Source: Xenococcaceae cyanobacterium MO_188.B29 (GTDB lineage: Bacteria > Cyanobacteriota > Cyanobacteriia > Cyanobacteriales > Xenococcaceae). Taken from it: DNA of 64,000 nt. Positions 30,604-40,962 of this stretch are shown piece by piece; within the stretch, counting starts at the first letter, position 1, and every line of letters begins with the position of its first letter. The stretch lies in the NCBI GenBank assembly GCA_030065155.1, contig JASJDI010000002.1:1-64000 (forward strand), given 5' to 3'. Made by a program: the position numbers and the translations under genes. The notes under the pieces are model-generated. The model was given only the letters and a program-made list of their open reading frames with translations. It searched no databases and was not told the DNA's origin.

Positions 30604-32070
30604 CTATCTTTGATTTTCAATAGCTACAAAATCATAACCAGTTCCCGATTTTTTACCTGGCTGTACTCTTACTAAAGTTCCCTTCATATTACGATCGCCT
30701 GAAGGCATAAATTTGATCTCATCTGTTGCCCCATTAGCAGCAAAATAGGGATTAGCCATTACCTTTTGTACCTCGTGGCGATTAGTAGAACCAGATCTAA
30801 AACTAGCAATTAATACTTTAGTAGCATCGTATGCCATTGCTGTGCGCCAGTTGCCACTACCACCCCAAAGTTTGACCGCTTCTTGAACAAAAGGAGAATT
30901 AGCAGATTTTTGATCGGGATACCAAGCGACAACAGATACCATGCCATTGACATCTGACTGCCCTTGCTGCAAGACAGCATAAGTATTAGTGGAGTGATTC
31001 CCAAACAAACTTAATCTTCCTTTGTTTGCTCTAGCTACTTCTATCGCTTGATTGATTTGAACTACAGATGGGGCCAACAACAGAGCATCCGCCCCATCAC
31101 TTACCGCTTTAGAAGGTATATCGAAGGCATTAAAATCGGTAGCAGAAAAATCACATTGGGTAGAAACGATTTTACCACCGTGTTCGTATACTGCCCAAGT
31201 AAATTCTTCTTTAAAAGAAGTACTTACTCGTGATGTAGAATCAGCACAAATAGCTATATTAGTTTTGCGAGCAGCATTAACAGCATATTCGGCTAATTGA
31301 TCCGCCAAGCCCCTGGTACTAGAAGTAGCTCTAAAGATATGATCTCCTATTTGAGTTAAATTTTTAGCAGAGCTAGTTGGGGTAATCATTACCAAACCCC
31401 CTTGATGATAAATGGGAGCAGCAGCCATGGAGGAGTTACTATCATTGTGTCCAACTACAGCAACAATTTTTTTATCTTGGACAAACTCACTAGCAATTTG
31501 TTTGGCTAATTCTGGATTGTTATCATCATTAGCAATTTGAACTTTAATAAATCTACCGTTGACACCTCCACTCTTATTAATTTCATGTTGGGCTTGAGCT
31601 ACACCACGGAGGATTTCTTTAGCTACATTTAAATTACCGCCAATAGGAACGCTTACGCCAATTCTAAGTTCGTTCTTTTGAAGGGCTGCGATCGCATTAT
31701 TAGCATAAATTAATGCTTCTGGATCGTTTCCCTGTACTTGCAAAGATGAGAGAAATTGAGTGTGCGCAGTGCTATAGTCACCATTAGCAAAAGCTATTGC
31801 TCCTGCCTGTTTTTGGGGATTAGTATCTGCACTCACCAAGATTTTCTCACCCAAGCTAAAACGACCTTGAAGATTTATTGGTTCTCTATTACCTATTTTT
31901 TCTAAAATATTATTGTTTGATACTGTTCGATCGGATTTATTTATTTTGACTACATTAGTATTTTCTTTATTACTGACCCAAAAAATAATGGGGCCAATCA
32001 AACTTAATATAATTACGTAAACGAAGAGAACAATATTTTTTTTCTTGAAGTTTATTTTTTGATCCCACAT
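30604..32070 (-). CDS. Membrane-anchored ABC-type substrate-binding protein (Peripla_BP_6, branched-chain amino acid type)
   Basis: N-terminal TM, short TPR-like segment, then LRIGVSVPIGGNLNVAKEILRGVAQAQHEINKSGGVNGR. Confidence 0.88.
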   Translation of the reverse strand: MWDQKINFKKKNIVLFVYVIILSLIGPIIFWVSNKENTNVVKINKSDRTVSNNNILEKIGNREPINLQGRFSLGEKILVSADTNPQKQAGAIAFANGDYSTAHTQFLSSLQVQGNDPEALIYANNAIAALQKNELRIGVSVPIGGNLNVAKEILRGVAQAQHEINKSGGVNGRFIKVQIANDDNNPELAKQIASEFVQDKKIVAVVGHNDSNSSMAAAPIYHQGGLVMITPTSSAKNLTQIGDHIFRATSSTRGLADQLAEYAVNAARKTNIAICADSTSRVSTSFKEEFTWAVYEHGGKIVSTQCDFSATDFNAFDIPSKAVSDGADALLLAPSVVQINQAIEVARANKGRLSLFGNHSTNTYAVLQQGQSDVNGMVSVVAWYPDQKSANSPFVQEAVKLWGGSGNWRTAMAYDATKVLIASFRSGSTNRHEVQKVMANPYFAANGATDEIKFMPSGDRNMKGTLVRVQPGKKSGTGYDFVAIENQR

Positions 32071-32632
32071 AGCTTTCTACTCCCATAATCCTTAGCAGCA
32101 ATCGGCAGATAACAAACTAATGCTATCAAGACAATAACTTGATATAACTAAAAATTGTATTAATCAAGTTATTTTCTTAATCTCCCCTTAAACTTATAAG
32201 GTAAATACTCACTAGTTTAAAGATTCTCCTAGAAAAGCTATCTAGATAGCAACCGTGAATCCACGAAACAGATATATAATTTTCATCTTAATGACTCAGT
32301 AATTATACAGTCAAGCGACGACTACCTAGCTAAGCTATAAACTAACTAGGGGATAACCAGGTGTAAAAGCTGTGAGCCAGGACGCATTTGTATATATAGC
32401 CTGAATACGCCCTTATTCTATTTTAAGCTTTACCTAAATTCAACAATTGTAAATAAACTATATATTACTGATTGCCAATATAAGCTTACAATGTTGCTCT
32501 TTAGATAGTGAATCTGCAAATTGCGAAGTGAAAATTAGCTTTCTAATTAATTTGTAGATTCAGGATTATGCTATACAAAATACGCAAATGATTTTGTATC
32601 TAATTTAACAAAATTCCCAATTTAAATGATTA

Positions 32633-33931
32633 ATGATACCTGAATCACAATCTTACTGGCTGACTAATTCTCATGTCCCACTATGTTTGATTAACTCAAA
32701 TAATGTTATTGCACAAAATTCAGAAGAGTTATGTTTAGTAAATATAAAAATAGAACAAGGAAAAATTAGTCAAATTATTCCTGCTGTCAGTAGTTTGGAT
32801 GGCAGTATATCTATAGACTTAAACAAAAAAATTGTTTTACCTTGTTTTATTGATGTACATACTCACTTAGATAAAGGTCATATCTGGCAACGTTCTCCCA
32901 ATAGCGATGGTACTTTTGCTACTGCCTTAGCTACCGCGATCGATGATGGGCAAAAGTATTGGAACTCAGCAGACCTATATCCGCGGATGGAATTTGGTTT
33001 AAAATGCAGCTATGCCCACGGAACCAAAGCGATTCGTACTCACATAGATTGTTTTGGCAAACAAGCAGATATTAGTTTAGATGTTTTCCAGAATCTGCGA
33101 TCGCAATGGGCAGATAAAATTACCCTCCAAGCAGTTAGCCTAGTTAGCCTAGATTACTATCAAACAGATGCTGGTGTGGCATTAGCAGATAAAATTGCGG
33201 ATGTTGAAGGAATTTTGGGAGGAGTTGCTTACGTTAATCCCAATTTAGATTCCCAACTAGATACGGTATTTAAACTAGCTAAAGCTAGAAATCTCGATTT
33301 GGACTTTCATGCCGATGAAAACGGCGATCCTAATTCTATTTGTCTACAAAAAGTAGCAGAAAAGGCAATTAAATATCAATTTACGGGCAAGATTATCTGT
33401 GGACATTGTTGTAGTTTGGCTGTTCAGTCAGCGGAGGTAGTAAAGAAAACGATCGATCTAGTCAAGCAAGCCAATATTAGTATTGTTAGTTTACCTATGT
33501 GTAATCTTTATCTACAAGATAGACAAGCAAATACTACTCCTTTTTGGCGAGGAGTTACTAAGGTAAAAGAGTTACAACAACAAAATATTCCTGTTGCTTT
33601 TGCCAGTGATAATTGTCGCGATCCTTTTTATGGTTTTGGCGATCACGATGTTTTAGAAGTATTTACCCAAGCGGTTAGAATTGCCCATTTAGATACCCCC
33701 TATAGTAACTGGATTAATAGTGTTACCAAAACACCAGCAGATTTAATGGGACTATCAACCGCAGGAAGAATTGAAGTAGGATTACCCGCAGATTTAATTA
33801 TCTTTAAAGCCCGCTATTTCAGTGAATTATTATCTCGTCCCCAAAGCGATCGACTTGTTTTACGCAATGGTAAGCAGATTGATACTACCTTACCAGACTA
33901 TTCGGAATTGGATCATCTATTGATTAGGTAA
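32633..33931 (+). CDS. Cytosine deaminase-like amidohydrolase
   Basis: PCFIDVHTHLDKGHIW, DLDFHADENGD, ICGHCCSLA, VAFASDNCRDPFYGFGDHDVLEV. Confidence 0.9.
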   Translation: MIPESQSYWLTNSHVPLCLINSNNVIAQNSEELCLVNIKIEQGKISQIIPAVSSLDGSISIDLNKKIVLPCFIDVHTHLDKGHIWQRSPNSDGTFATALATAIDDGQKYWNSADLYPRMEFGLKCSYAHGTKAIRTHIDCFGKQADISLDVFQNLRSQWADKITLQAVSLVSLDYYQTDAGVALADKIADVEGILGGVAYVNPNLDSQLDTVFKLAKARNLDLDFHADENGDPNSICLQKVAEKAIKYQFTGKIICGHCCSLAVQSAEVVKKTIDLVKQANISIVSLPMCNLYLQDRQANTTPFWRGVTKVKELQQQNIPVAFASDNCRDPFYGFGDHDVLEVFTQAVRIAHLDTPYSNWINSVTKTPADLMGLSTAGRIEVGLPADLIIFKARYFSELLSRPQSDRLVLRNGKQIDTTLPDYSELDHLLIR

Positions 33932-33950
33932 GGGCGGTTCTCGAAACGAA

Positions 33951-33991
33951 GGGGCTGTGACGCGAACCTGCGCCGCGTCTTTAAAAGCCCC
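33951..33991. terminator. Compound hairpin GGGGCT..GACGCG..CGCGTC..AGCCCC between convergent genes
   Basis: Two nested inverted repeats seen directly; no T-tract, so terminator role is only tentative. Confidence 0.45.
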
Positions 33992-33996
33992 GTCCC

Positions 33997-36135
33997 CTAC
34001 AATAATTCTGGTTCAACAGCTACAAACTGTCTGGAAGCATGAACTAGAGAGAGTAAAGGGCCTGTTTGTTCCGTACCATTTACTCCTAAATCACTGTGAC
34101 ACAAAAACACTCTTTCTTCTGCCCTAGCCAATAGATCTCTCATAATACGCTGTAAACGCTGTTTATCCATCTCATAATCATCTTCTGGCATCCAAGTACG
34201 TCCTGACCATTCTTTTAGAAACAGAGGTGCTGCAAAAAGAGTAGCTGCGCCACCTTGATTCCAAAAATGAGACGATACATCTAGCCAAAATTGCCAGCGA
34301 TGAGCAGAACGGAGAGAACGATATTGGAAAATATTAGCTAGAGTAACAGCACCTTGTCGAGTAGGAAATTGACTCAGAGGAAGGGGATTAGCTGTAATTG
34401 TCCCCCTACGTAACAGTTGAATAAATTGTGCCACAGTAGCAGTTTGAGTTTGGAAACTAGGCTCATTTTGTCGGAGTCTACGATCAACTTCCCAAAAATG
34501 TTGGGCAGTTTCCATTAATTCTCGTAGTACAGCTAAAAGATCGTAGGGCAAATTATTGCTATTACTAAAAAAACTTTGAATTGCTTGGTCTAATAATAAA
34601 ATCGGATTGAGCCAAGATTGTGTTTCTAGTTTAGATTTGTGTTTGTCAATCCAAAGAGAGATCGCACTATAAGTATTACCTGCTTGATGACCTAATCTAT
34701 CCCAACGAGAAAAAGATTCTATGGGTAAGAGTAATGGTCGATCGGGATCGATTTGATAACAATAATCGGCAAGTAAACCTGCTCGCACTGGATCGATATC
34801 TGGTATTAATTTTCCTGCTACTGATTGACGAGAGAGGATTACTAGCATCTCAGCAATAGAATCGCGATCGACTAATCTCCCTAAACCTGGATACACTAAA
34901 GCTAGTAGGGTAAGTAAAGCTCTAATAACAGGAGAACTAATTAAAGGACGCTGTTCGCTAAGAGGTTCGACAGCAATCCCTTGAGCAGAAAGCATTTCTA
35001 GTAAACTATAACGGGCAATCTCGTCTAAACCAGGGGCAATAAGCGCAATTTCTGCTGGTTGTATTTCTCCTTGTTTAACTGCCTGAATGATTATATCTGC
35101 GGTTGTTCTTAATAATTCTGCCCGGGAAATAGTTTGAATCGACTGAATTGAGTCTGGTAGAAAATTAAGGAAAAAAGATTCACTCCCTAATTGGGTAATG
35201 TTTGTCTCTAACTCCTGAATTAATCCTGTATTGGGTAATGGTAACTCTTCTCTTCGACACCTAGAAGCTAAACTTTCTAAGTAATTAGGATCGGCATTTA
35301 AACCTAGGCGGATTTTTCCATCAGGATTATAAGTAAAGACAGCAAATGCACCTCGATCGATTAATAATTCAAACAAATCTCTAGCGATCGCTGGATAGTC
35401 ATCTACATCATCAGCGAAAATAGCTTGGTAACGACGGACTAGATGTTCTTGATAGGCGGGATTGGGCAGTAAGTATCGCCAATACAACTCATAAATAAGA
35501 CCGTAACTAAGTAAACCTCTATCTAAACACCAAGAACGCCAATCAAGTAGCAATTGCCCTATTTTTTGCCATGATTGGCTATTTAGTTGATTTTGCTTAT
35601 TCCCTGTAATGTCTAGTTCTAAGTTGGGTAAACCTTGTTCTAAAATTGTCGGGATATCTTCAGTAGGGATACCACTTGCTCCTGCTAATTGTAATAAGTC
35701 CAAAGTTTGGCGTACTAAGCGATATTCATTAACTGTTTGCACTAAAATATCCCATTCAGGTCGATCGCGCCATAATTTCGTGGCTAATTCTTGTTCTGTT
35801 TCAGGACGTAATCTAAGCGGAAATTGGGCTTTTAGCTTGAGTTGTTCAAATAAAAGAGGCCAAAATAACATCACCTCATCCGTAATAAAACCCACAGGAG
35901 TTTTACAAATAACGGGATAAGTCCCCTCTACTGCTAAAGACAAGCGATCGGCTAGCCTACGTCGGTTATTATTGTTAGCAGCAAAAACTAATATAGCTGG
36001 TGTTAACTGTTGCTGAGATGAGATCTGCCAAGATTTTTTACTTGACTGAGAAAGTTGTTGCCTCACCCATTGACAAAACTCTTGAGTTAAACGAGAGGTT
36101 TTTCCTGTACGAGATGATCCTGTAATCCAAAGCAT
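33997..36135 (-). CDS. UvrD/RecB-like P-loop protein (often annotated recombinase family in cyanobacteria)
   Basis: Walker A WITGSSRTGKTSRL; AIFADDVDDYPAIARDLFELLIDRG; ALIAPGLDEIARY. Confidence 0.75.
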   Translation of the reverse strand: MLWITGSSRTGKTSRLTQEFCQWVRQQLSQSSKKSWQISSQQQLTPAILVFAANNNNRRRLADRLSLAVEGTYPVICKTPVGFITDEVMLFWPLLFEQLKLKAQFPLRLRPETEQELATKLWRDRPEWDILVQTVNEYRLVRQTLDLLQLAGASGIPTEDIPTILEQGLPNLELDITGNKQNQLNSQSWQKIGQLLLDWRSWCLDRGLLSYGLIYELYWRYLLPNPAYQEHLVRRYQAIFADDVDDYPAIARDLFELLIDRGAFAVFTYNPDGKIRLGLNADPNYLESLASRCRREELPLPNTGLIQELETNITQLGSESFFLNFLPDSIQSIQTISRAELLRTTADIIIQAVKQGEIQPAEIALIAPGLDEIARYSLLEMLSAQGIAVEPLSEQRPLISSPVIRALLTLLALVYPGLGRLVDRDSIAEMLVILSRQSVAGKLIPDIDPVRAGLLADYCYQIDPDRPLLLPIESFSRWDRLGHQAGNTYSAISLWIDKHKSKLETQSWLNPILLLDQAIQSFFSNSNNLPYDLLAVLRELMETAQHFWEVDRRLRQNEPSFQTQTATVAQFIQLLRRGTITANPLPLSQFPTRQGAVTLANIFQYRSLRSAHRWQFWLDVSSHFWNQGGAATLFAAPLFLKEWSGRTWMPEDDYEMDKQRLQRIMRDLLARAEERVFLCHSDLGVNGTEQTGPLLSLVHASRQFVAVEPELL

Positions 36136-36184
36136 TGATTGATAGTAGATATGTACTATAGTGCATATCTACTGCAAATAAATG

Positions 36185-36844
36185 TTAATCTATATAATCT
36201 ACTACATCTTCGGTAGCGTAGCGAACTTTGGGCATAGTAGCGTATTTATCATCATCTGCTCGATATCCAGCAGGACAAACTACCACAGCATGATATCCTT
36301 GTTTATCCAATCCCAAAACCTCATCGTATTTGGCAGGAACAAATCCCTCAATCGGACAAGTATCAATACCTAACATTGCTGCACAAGTCATATAAAATCC
36401 TAAAGCAATATATGTTTGTCTAGCTGACCATTCATTAAAATTTAAAGGGTAAGGAGGATTTTGTAAATACCCTTTAACCACACCAGCAAATCCCTGAAGA
36501 CTTTCGATCGAGACTGCCCTTACTTCAGACATTCTTTTGATATAGCGATCGACATCTTCATTATTCACGTCTTTTTTAATTGCCAAAACTACTAAATGAG
36601 AAGCTTCTACAACCTGTTTTTGACCCCAAGAATGCTCTAATAACTGACTGCGTACTTCAGAATTTCTAACTACAAAGAATTTCCAGGGTTGTAGTCCAAA
36701 AGAAGAAGGAGCAAGAACTAGACTTTGTTCTAAGGTTTTCCAAATTGAGTCAGGAATTTTTTTAGTCGGCTCAAACTTTTTCGTAGCGTAACGCCAATGA
36801 AGTTGCTCTAGAACTTGTTCTGGTGTTGAAAGTGTAAGAGTCAT
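36185..36844 (-). CDS. Nitroreductase-type NAD(P)H-dependent oxidoreductase
   Basis: RYATKKFEPTKKIPD; LAPSSFGLQPWKFFVV; GIDTCPIEGF. Confidence 0.93.
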   Translation of the reverse strand: MTLTLSTPEQVLEQLHWRYATKKFEPTKKIPDSIWKTLEQSLVLAPSSFGLQPWKFFVVRNSEVRSQLLEHSWGQKQVVEASHLVVLAIKKDVNNEDVDRYIKRMSEVRAVSIESLQGFAGVVKGYLQNPPYPLNFNEWSARQTYIALGFYMTCAAMLGIDTCPIEGFVPAKYDEVLGLDKQGYHAVVVCPAGYRADDDKYATMPKVRYATEDVVDYID

Positions 36845-36951
36845 AGTAGATTTTATAAAGATTTGCCTTTTTTATGATATACAGAAGTTAACAAAAGACT
36901 CGTATTGGAGTCGTCAAATTATCCGCAAATATATCTAATTCTTTATTTGGT

Positions 36952-37722
36952 TTAATTGCTCTCTACTACCAAATCTACTAATTCCCTGAATCCGTCTACC
37001 TCTGCTTTACTCGTAATGTAAGTAGGTTGATGTTGTAATTGTTCTCGGTAGTGTAAAACATTGGCAACACCTACAGACAAAGGAAATTTACTAGCATCAA
37101 ATAAAGATACATCGTTAGGACTATCGCCCAACGTTACTACTTGTGTCGATTGTAGCTGAGAATAATACTGGCTTAAAATATGTTCTAGGGCGATCGCTTT
37201 ATCTTGTCCTATAGGTTTAATATGACATTGCACTGTGCTGTAAGTAAAACTCCAACCTTCTTGCTGGCAGATATTATCTATTTGTGCCAATTCTACACTA
37301 GTTAATTCAGCAACATCAAAAGTCCAGTCAGTAAGACGAAAACGATTATCAGTTGATTCTTTGAGATGAGGAAATTTAGTTTGTAACAGTTGGAAAGTTT
37401 GAGCTAATTGCTGACGATGTAAATTTATATCGCCTATTCTGCTGATAAATTCGCTAGTCAGAGATTGATTATCATAAAAAAGCCCACCATTTTCGGCGAT
37501 CGCTCCTTGAATTGGCAAGTAATTAGCAACGGCATCAACCCAACCTGCGGAACGCCCTGTAACGATAATTATGTCGATCTCAGTTTGAGAAATTTTCTCT
37601 AAATTTTGTAATAGTTCGCTGGTGAATTTCCCCTCTCTAGTGATTGTTCCATCCATATCTGTAGCGATCAGACGTACGTTTTGCCAACAATCAGGAAGAG
37701 CTTTAGCAATCGATCGACTCAT
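36952..37722 (-). CDS. HAD family (Cof-type) hydrolase
   Basis: LIATDMDGTITREGK; TGRSAGWV; VVTLGDSPNDVSLFDAS. Confidence 0.9.
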   Translation of the reverse strand: MSRSIAKALPDCWQNVRLIATDMDGTITREGKFTSELLQNLEKISQTEIDIIIVTGRSAGWVDAVANYLPIQGAIAENGGLFYDNQSLTSEFISRIGDINLHRQQLAQTFQLLQTKFPHLKESTDNRFRLTDWTFDVAELTSVELAQIDNICQQEGWSFTYSTVQCHIKPIGQDKAIALEHILSQYYSQLQSTQVVTLGDSPNDVSLFDASKFPLSVGVANVLHYREQLQHQPTYITSKAEVDGFRELVDLVVESN

Positions 37723-37840
37723 TGAATTTTTTCTATTTGTCAGGTGCTTATTCTAGCTCAAGATAATTTTTATAGTAGTTTGACAAAGAATAGGAGTGGA
37801 AGACTTTCCACCCTTCTTTGTTTGAATTTGCCTTCAGTAT

Positions 37841-37972
37841 TTAATCTTCGTGATCTTCAAAAGGATCGCTCAATTCCACCGATGGTGGTCCGAAAGCTGT
37901 ATATATTGAATAGCCAGTGATAGCGACGACGATCGCCCCAATGGTGATGCTAAGAACTGTTGCAGGTTCCAT
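37841..37972 (-). CDS. psbN: Photosystem II protein PsbN (43 aa, not in the ORF track)
   Basis: Reverse-complement translation [43 protein letters not shown]; divergent from psbH. Confidence 0.97.
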   Translation of the reverse strand: MEPATVLSITIGAIVVAITGYSIYTAFGPPSVELSDPFEDHED

Positions 37973-38056
37973 AAGTCAGATAAATAATGATTACTCTTCC
38001 TTTATAATATTACAGAAGATTACGAAAAATATCTAAGATACATTATTGGGTGGATT

Positions 38057-38245
38057 ATGGCACAGCGTACTCGTTTGGGAGATGCTCTCAAATCTTTAAA
38101 TTCAGAATATGGTAAAGTTGCTCCTGGCTGGGGAACTACTCCTCTCATGGGAGTTTTTATGCTCTTATTCTTAGTTTTTCTTTTAATTATTTTGCAGCTT
38201 TACAACTCTTCATTAATATTAGAAGGAATTAATGTTAGTTGGTAG
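38057..38245 (+). CDS. psbH: Photosystem II phosphoprotein PsbH
   Basis: [35 protein letters not shown]. Confidence 0.97.
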   Translation: MAQRTRLGDALKSLNSEYGKVAPGWGTTPLMGVFMLLFLVFLLIILQLYNSSLILEGINVSW

Positions 38246-38330
38246 ACAGAGTTGATGTGAGTTAGGCTAACCTAAGTCGTCAATTCCCATCACTACATAG
38301 TTTATAGCAATATAAAATAAAGAAAAACAT

Positions 38331-38352
38331 CCCCGTTCTATCGGGGTTTTTT
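38331..38352 (+). terminator. Rho-independent terminator after psbH
   Basis: CCCCG-TTCTAT-CGGGG-TTTTTT. Confidence 0.85.
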
Positions 38353-38393
38353 CGCTTGTAATCTAAATTAATTAATTAATAGGGAAGCTAATT

Positions 38394-38675
38394 ATGAATA
38401 TCTTCGGTATTGGTTTACCAGAAATGGCTTTAATTATGATTGTGGCTTTACTAGTGTTTGGTCCCAAAAAACTACCAGAAATTGGACGTAGTTTGGGTAA
38501 AGCTATTCGTGGTTTTCAAGATGCATCTAAAGAATTCGAAAATGAATTTAAAAAAGAAGCTCAACAAATAGAAGAATCAATCAAAATGAGTGCTGAGTTA
38601 GAAGGCACAAAAAATGTCCAAGCAAAAAATCCCCAAGAGGTAGAAAATTCTCCTACCTCTTCAGAACCAGGATAA
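38394..38675 (+). CDS. tatA: Sec-independent translocase TatA/E component
   Basis: MNIFGIGLPEMALIMIVALLVFGPKKLPEIGRSLGKAIRGF. Confidence 0.95.
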   Translation: MNIFGIGLPEMALIMIVALLVFGPKKLPEIGRSLGKAIRGFQDASKEFENEFKKEAQQIEESIKMSAELEGTKNVQAKNPQEVENSPTSSEPG

Positions 38676-38694
38676 ACTCAAACATTATGCTAAA

Positions 38695-39414
38695 TTATGC
38701 CTCTTTAACACTAGGTTCAGGCTCAACTTCAAACTTATAACCAACTCCTCGGACTGTTTGGATAAAAGAGGGTTCAGCAACATCCAGTTCAATTTTCTTA
38801 CGAATTTGACCTATGTGAACATCAACAACCCTTTGATCGCCAACATACTCATAATCCCAGACATTCTGAATTAGTTCATCTCGTCGCCAAACACGACCAG
38901 GACGACTAGCTAAAAAGTGAAGCAAATCAAACTCTAGAGCAGTTAAGATAATCAATTCATCATTAATTTTCACTTCTCGGCGTACTGGGTCAATACTCAT
39001 GTTATTAAACATTAAGGGTTGTTTTTCTGAAGCCGTAACTGTCCGCTGACGCTTCAGAATAGCTTTAACCCGAAATTCTAGCTCTTGTAAATCGAAAGGC
39101 TTAGTCAAATAATCATCGGCACCTTTGAGAAAACCTTCTTTTTTATCAGCAGCATCAGAACGACTAGTCAACATCAGAATAAAAACATCGGTTCGTTCTT
39201 GCATGTCTTCACATAGGTTGTAACCCAAGGCATCAGGTAGATTGACATCCAGAATCACTAAATCTGGATTGAATTGGTCAAACATCTTTAATGCGGACTG
39301 TCCATCATTGGCTGACTCAACTTGATAATTTTTTTGGCTGAGAAAACGAAATATTAGGTTACGGATCGCAGGATCGTCGTCTACAACCAGGATTTTGGCA
39401 GAGGACATAGGCAT
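38695..39414 (-). CDS. OmpR-family response regulator
   Basis: Receiver plus winged helix (SRPGRVWRRDELIQNVWDYEYVGDQRVVDVHIGQIRKKIE). Confidence 0.95.
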   Translation of the reverse strand: MPMSSAKILVVDDDPAIRNLIFRFLSQKNYQVESANDGQSALKMFDQFNPDLVILDVNLPDALGYNLCEDMQERTDVFILMLTSRSDAADKKEGFLKGADDYLTKPFDLQELEFRVKAILKRQRTVTASEKQPLMFNNMSIDPVRREVKINDELIILTALEFDLLHFLASRPGRVWRRDELIQNVWDYEYVGDQRVVDVHIGQIRKKIELDVAEPSFIQTVRGVGYKFEVEPEPSVKEA

Positions 39415-39578
39415 AATTTTGGCGAAAGAAAAACTAAAAAATTAAATTAAGCCGTTAAAATAGGCAAACCGAGTTTATACTCAGTCCTTTAGACAATTAT
39501 CGACCCTAAAGTTTAAGAATGCCAATAACGTAGATCACTTAATCTAAATATTAATAATATGATATTGTTACAATTTTA

Positions 39579-39622
39579 AGCGTTTTTTTAGGTAAAAAAA
39601 CGCTCTTTCAGAGAAGAGCGTT
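39579..39622 (-). terminator. psbA terminator, with an overlapping alternative hairpin
   Basis: Minus strand AACGCTCTT-CTCTGA-AAGAGCGTT-TTTTT; overlapping AGCGTTTTTTT-AGGT-AAAAAAACGCT. Confidence 0.85.
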
Positions 39623-39674
39623 GAAAAAATAGTGCTAAGTACTTACTGGTTACATAGTATTTACTTAGGATAAT

Positions 39675-40757
39675 TTACCCATTAATAGAAGGGGCATTTA
39701 GGGCTACAGGAGTTGCTGCTCCTGCTGCTAAATCTAAGGGGAAGTTATGAGCATTACGTTCATGCATTACTTCAAAACCAAGATTGGCACGATTAAGTAC
39801 ATCAGCCCAAGTGTTTACTACCCGACCCTGAGAATCGAGAATAGATTGGTTGAAGTTAAAGCCATTGAGGTTAAATGCCATAGTACTGATTCCCATAGCA
39901 GTAAACCAAATTCCCACTACTGGCCATGCACCAAGGAAAAAGTGTAAAGAACGGCTATTGTTAAAAGAAGCATATTGGAAAATTAAGCGTCCGAAATAAC
40001 CGTGAGCAGCTACTATATTGTAAGTTTCTTCTTCTTGACCAAATTTGTAACCATAGTTTTGAGATTCGGTTTCAGTAGTTTCTCTTACTAGAGAAGAAGT
40101 AACCAGAGAACCATGCATAGCGGAGAATAAAGCACCACCAAAGACACCAGCTACACCTAACATATGGAATGGATGCATTAAAATATTATGCTCTGCTTGG
40201 AACACAAACATAAAGTTGAAAGTTCCACTAATACCCAAAGGCATACCATCAGAGAAGCTACCTTGTCCAAGGGGATAAATAAGGAATACAGAAGTTGCAG
40301 CAGCAACAGGGGCACTGTAAGCTACACAAATCCAAGGACGCATACCTAAGCGGAAACTTAGTTCCCATTGACGACCCATCCAGCAGAAAATACCAATTAG
40401 AAAATGGAAAATAATTAACTGATAAGGACCGCCATTGTAGAGCCATTCATCTAAGGATGCAGCTTCCCAAATAGGATAGAAGTGCAATCCAATCGCATTA
40501 GAAGAAGGAACAACAGCACCAGAAATGATGTTGTTGCCATAAATTAAAGAACCAGCAACAGGCTCACGAATACCATCGATATCTACAGGAGGTGCTGCGG
40601 TAAAAGCAATAATGTAGCAGATTGTAGCGGATAGCAGACAAGGGATCATTAACACACCAAACCAACCGATATAAATTCGGTTGTTAGTGCTAGTCACCCA
40701 CTGACAAAATCGCTCCCACGCAGTATAGTTTTCTTGGTTGCGTAATGTAGTTGTCAT
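39675..40757 (-). CDS. psbA: Photosystem II D1 protein
   Basis: 360 aa; D170, E189, H190, H198, H215, S264, H332, E333, H337, D342 and A344 all present. Confidence 0.98.
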   Translation of the reverse strand: MTTTLRNQENYTAWERFCQWVTSTNNRIYIGWFGVLMIPCLLSATICYIIAFTAAPPVDIDGIREPVAGSLIYGNNIISGAVVPSSNAIGLHFYPIWEAASLDEWLYNGGPYQLIIFHFLIGIFCWMGRQWELSFRLGMRPWICVAYSAPVAAATSVFLIYPLGQGSFSDGMPLGISGTFNFMFVFQAEHNILMHPFHMLGVAGVFGGALFSAMHGSLVTSSLVRETTETESQNYGYKFGQEEETYNIVAAHGYFGRLIFQYASFNNSRSLHFFLGAWPVVGIWFTAMGISTMAFNLNGFNFNQSILDSQGRVVNTWADVLNRANLGFEVMHERNAHNFPLDLAAGAATPVALNAPSING

Positions 40758-40962
40758 AAGTATTATTACATTTGAATTGTTTTCAATTCAGCAAGTTACT
40801 ACTTGCTTATATTTAAGTATATTTACATCTCTTTTAATTGAGACGTATTTTTTAGTTAAATTATCTATATTTTTTTTTTGTTAATTTACTAATTATGAAT
40901 TTTTTTGAAAGTTATTTATTTATATTTTAAAAAATAAAAGATACTAAATAATATTAAAATTT

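Noticed and set aside
39675-40757. psbA as a D1' (microaerobic) isoform
   Set aside because: Gly80, Phe158 and Thr286 are the standard residues, not the D1' set.
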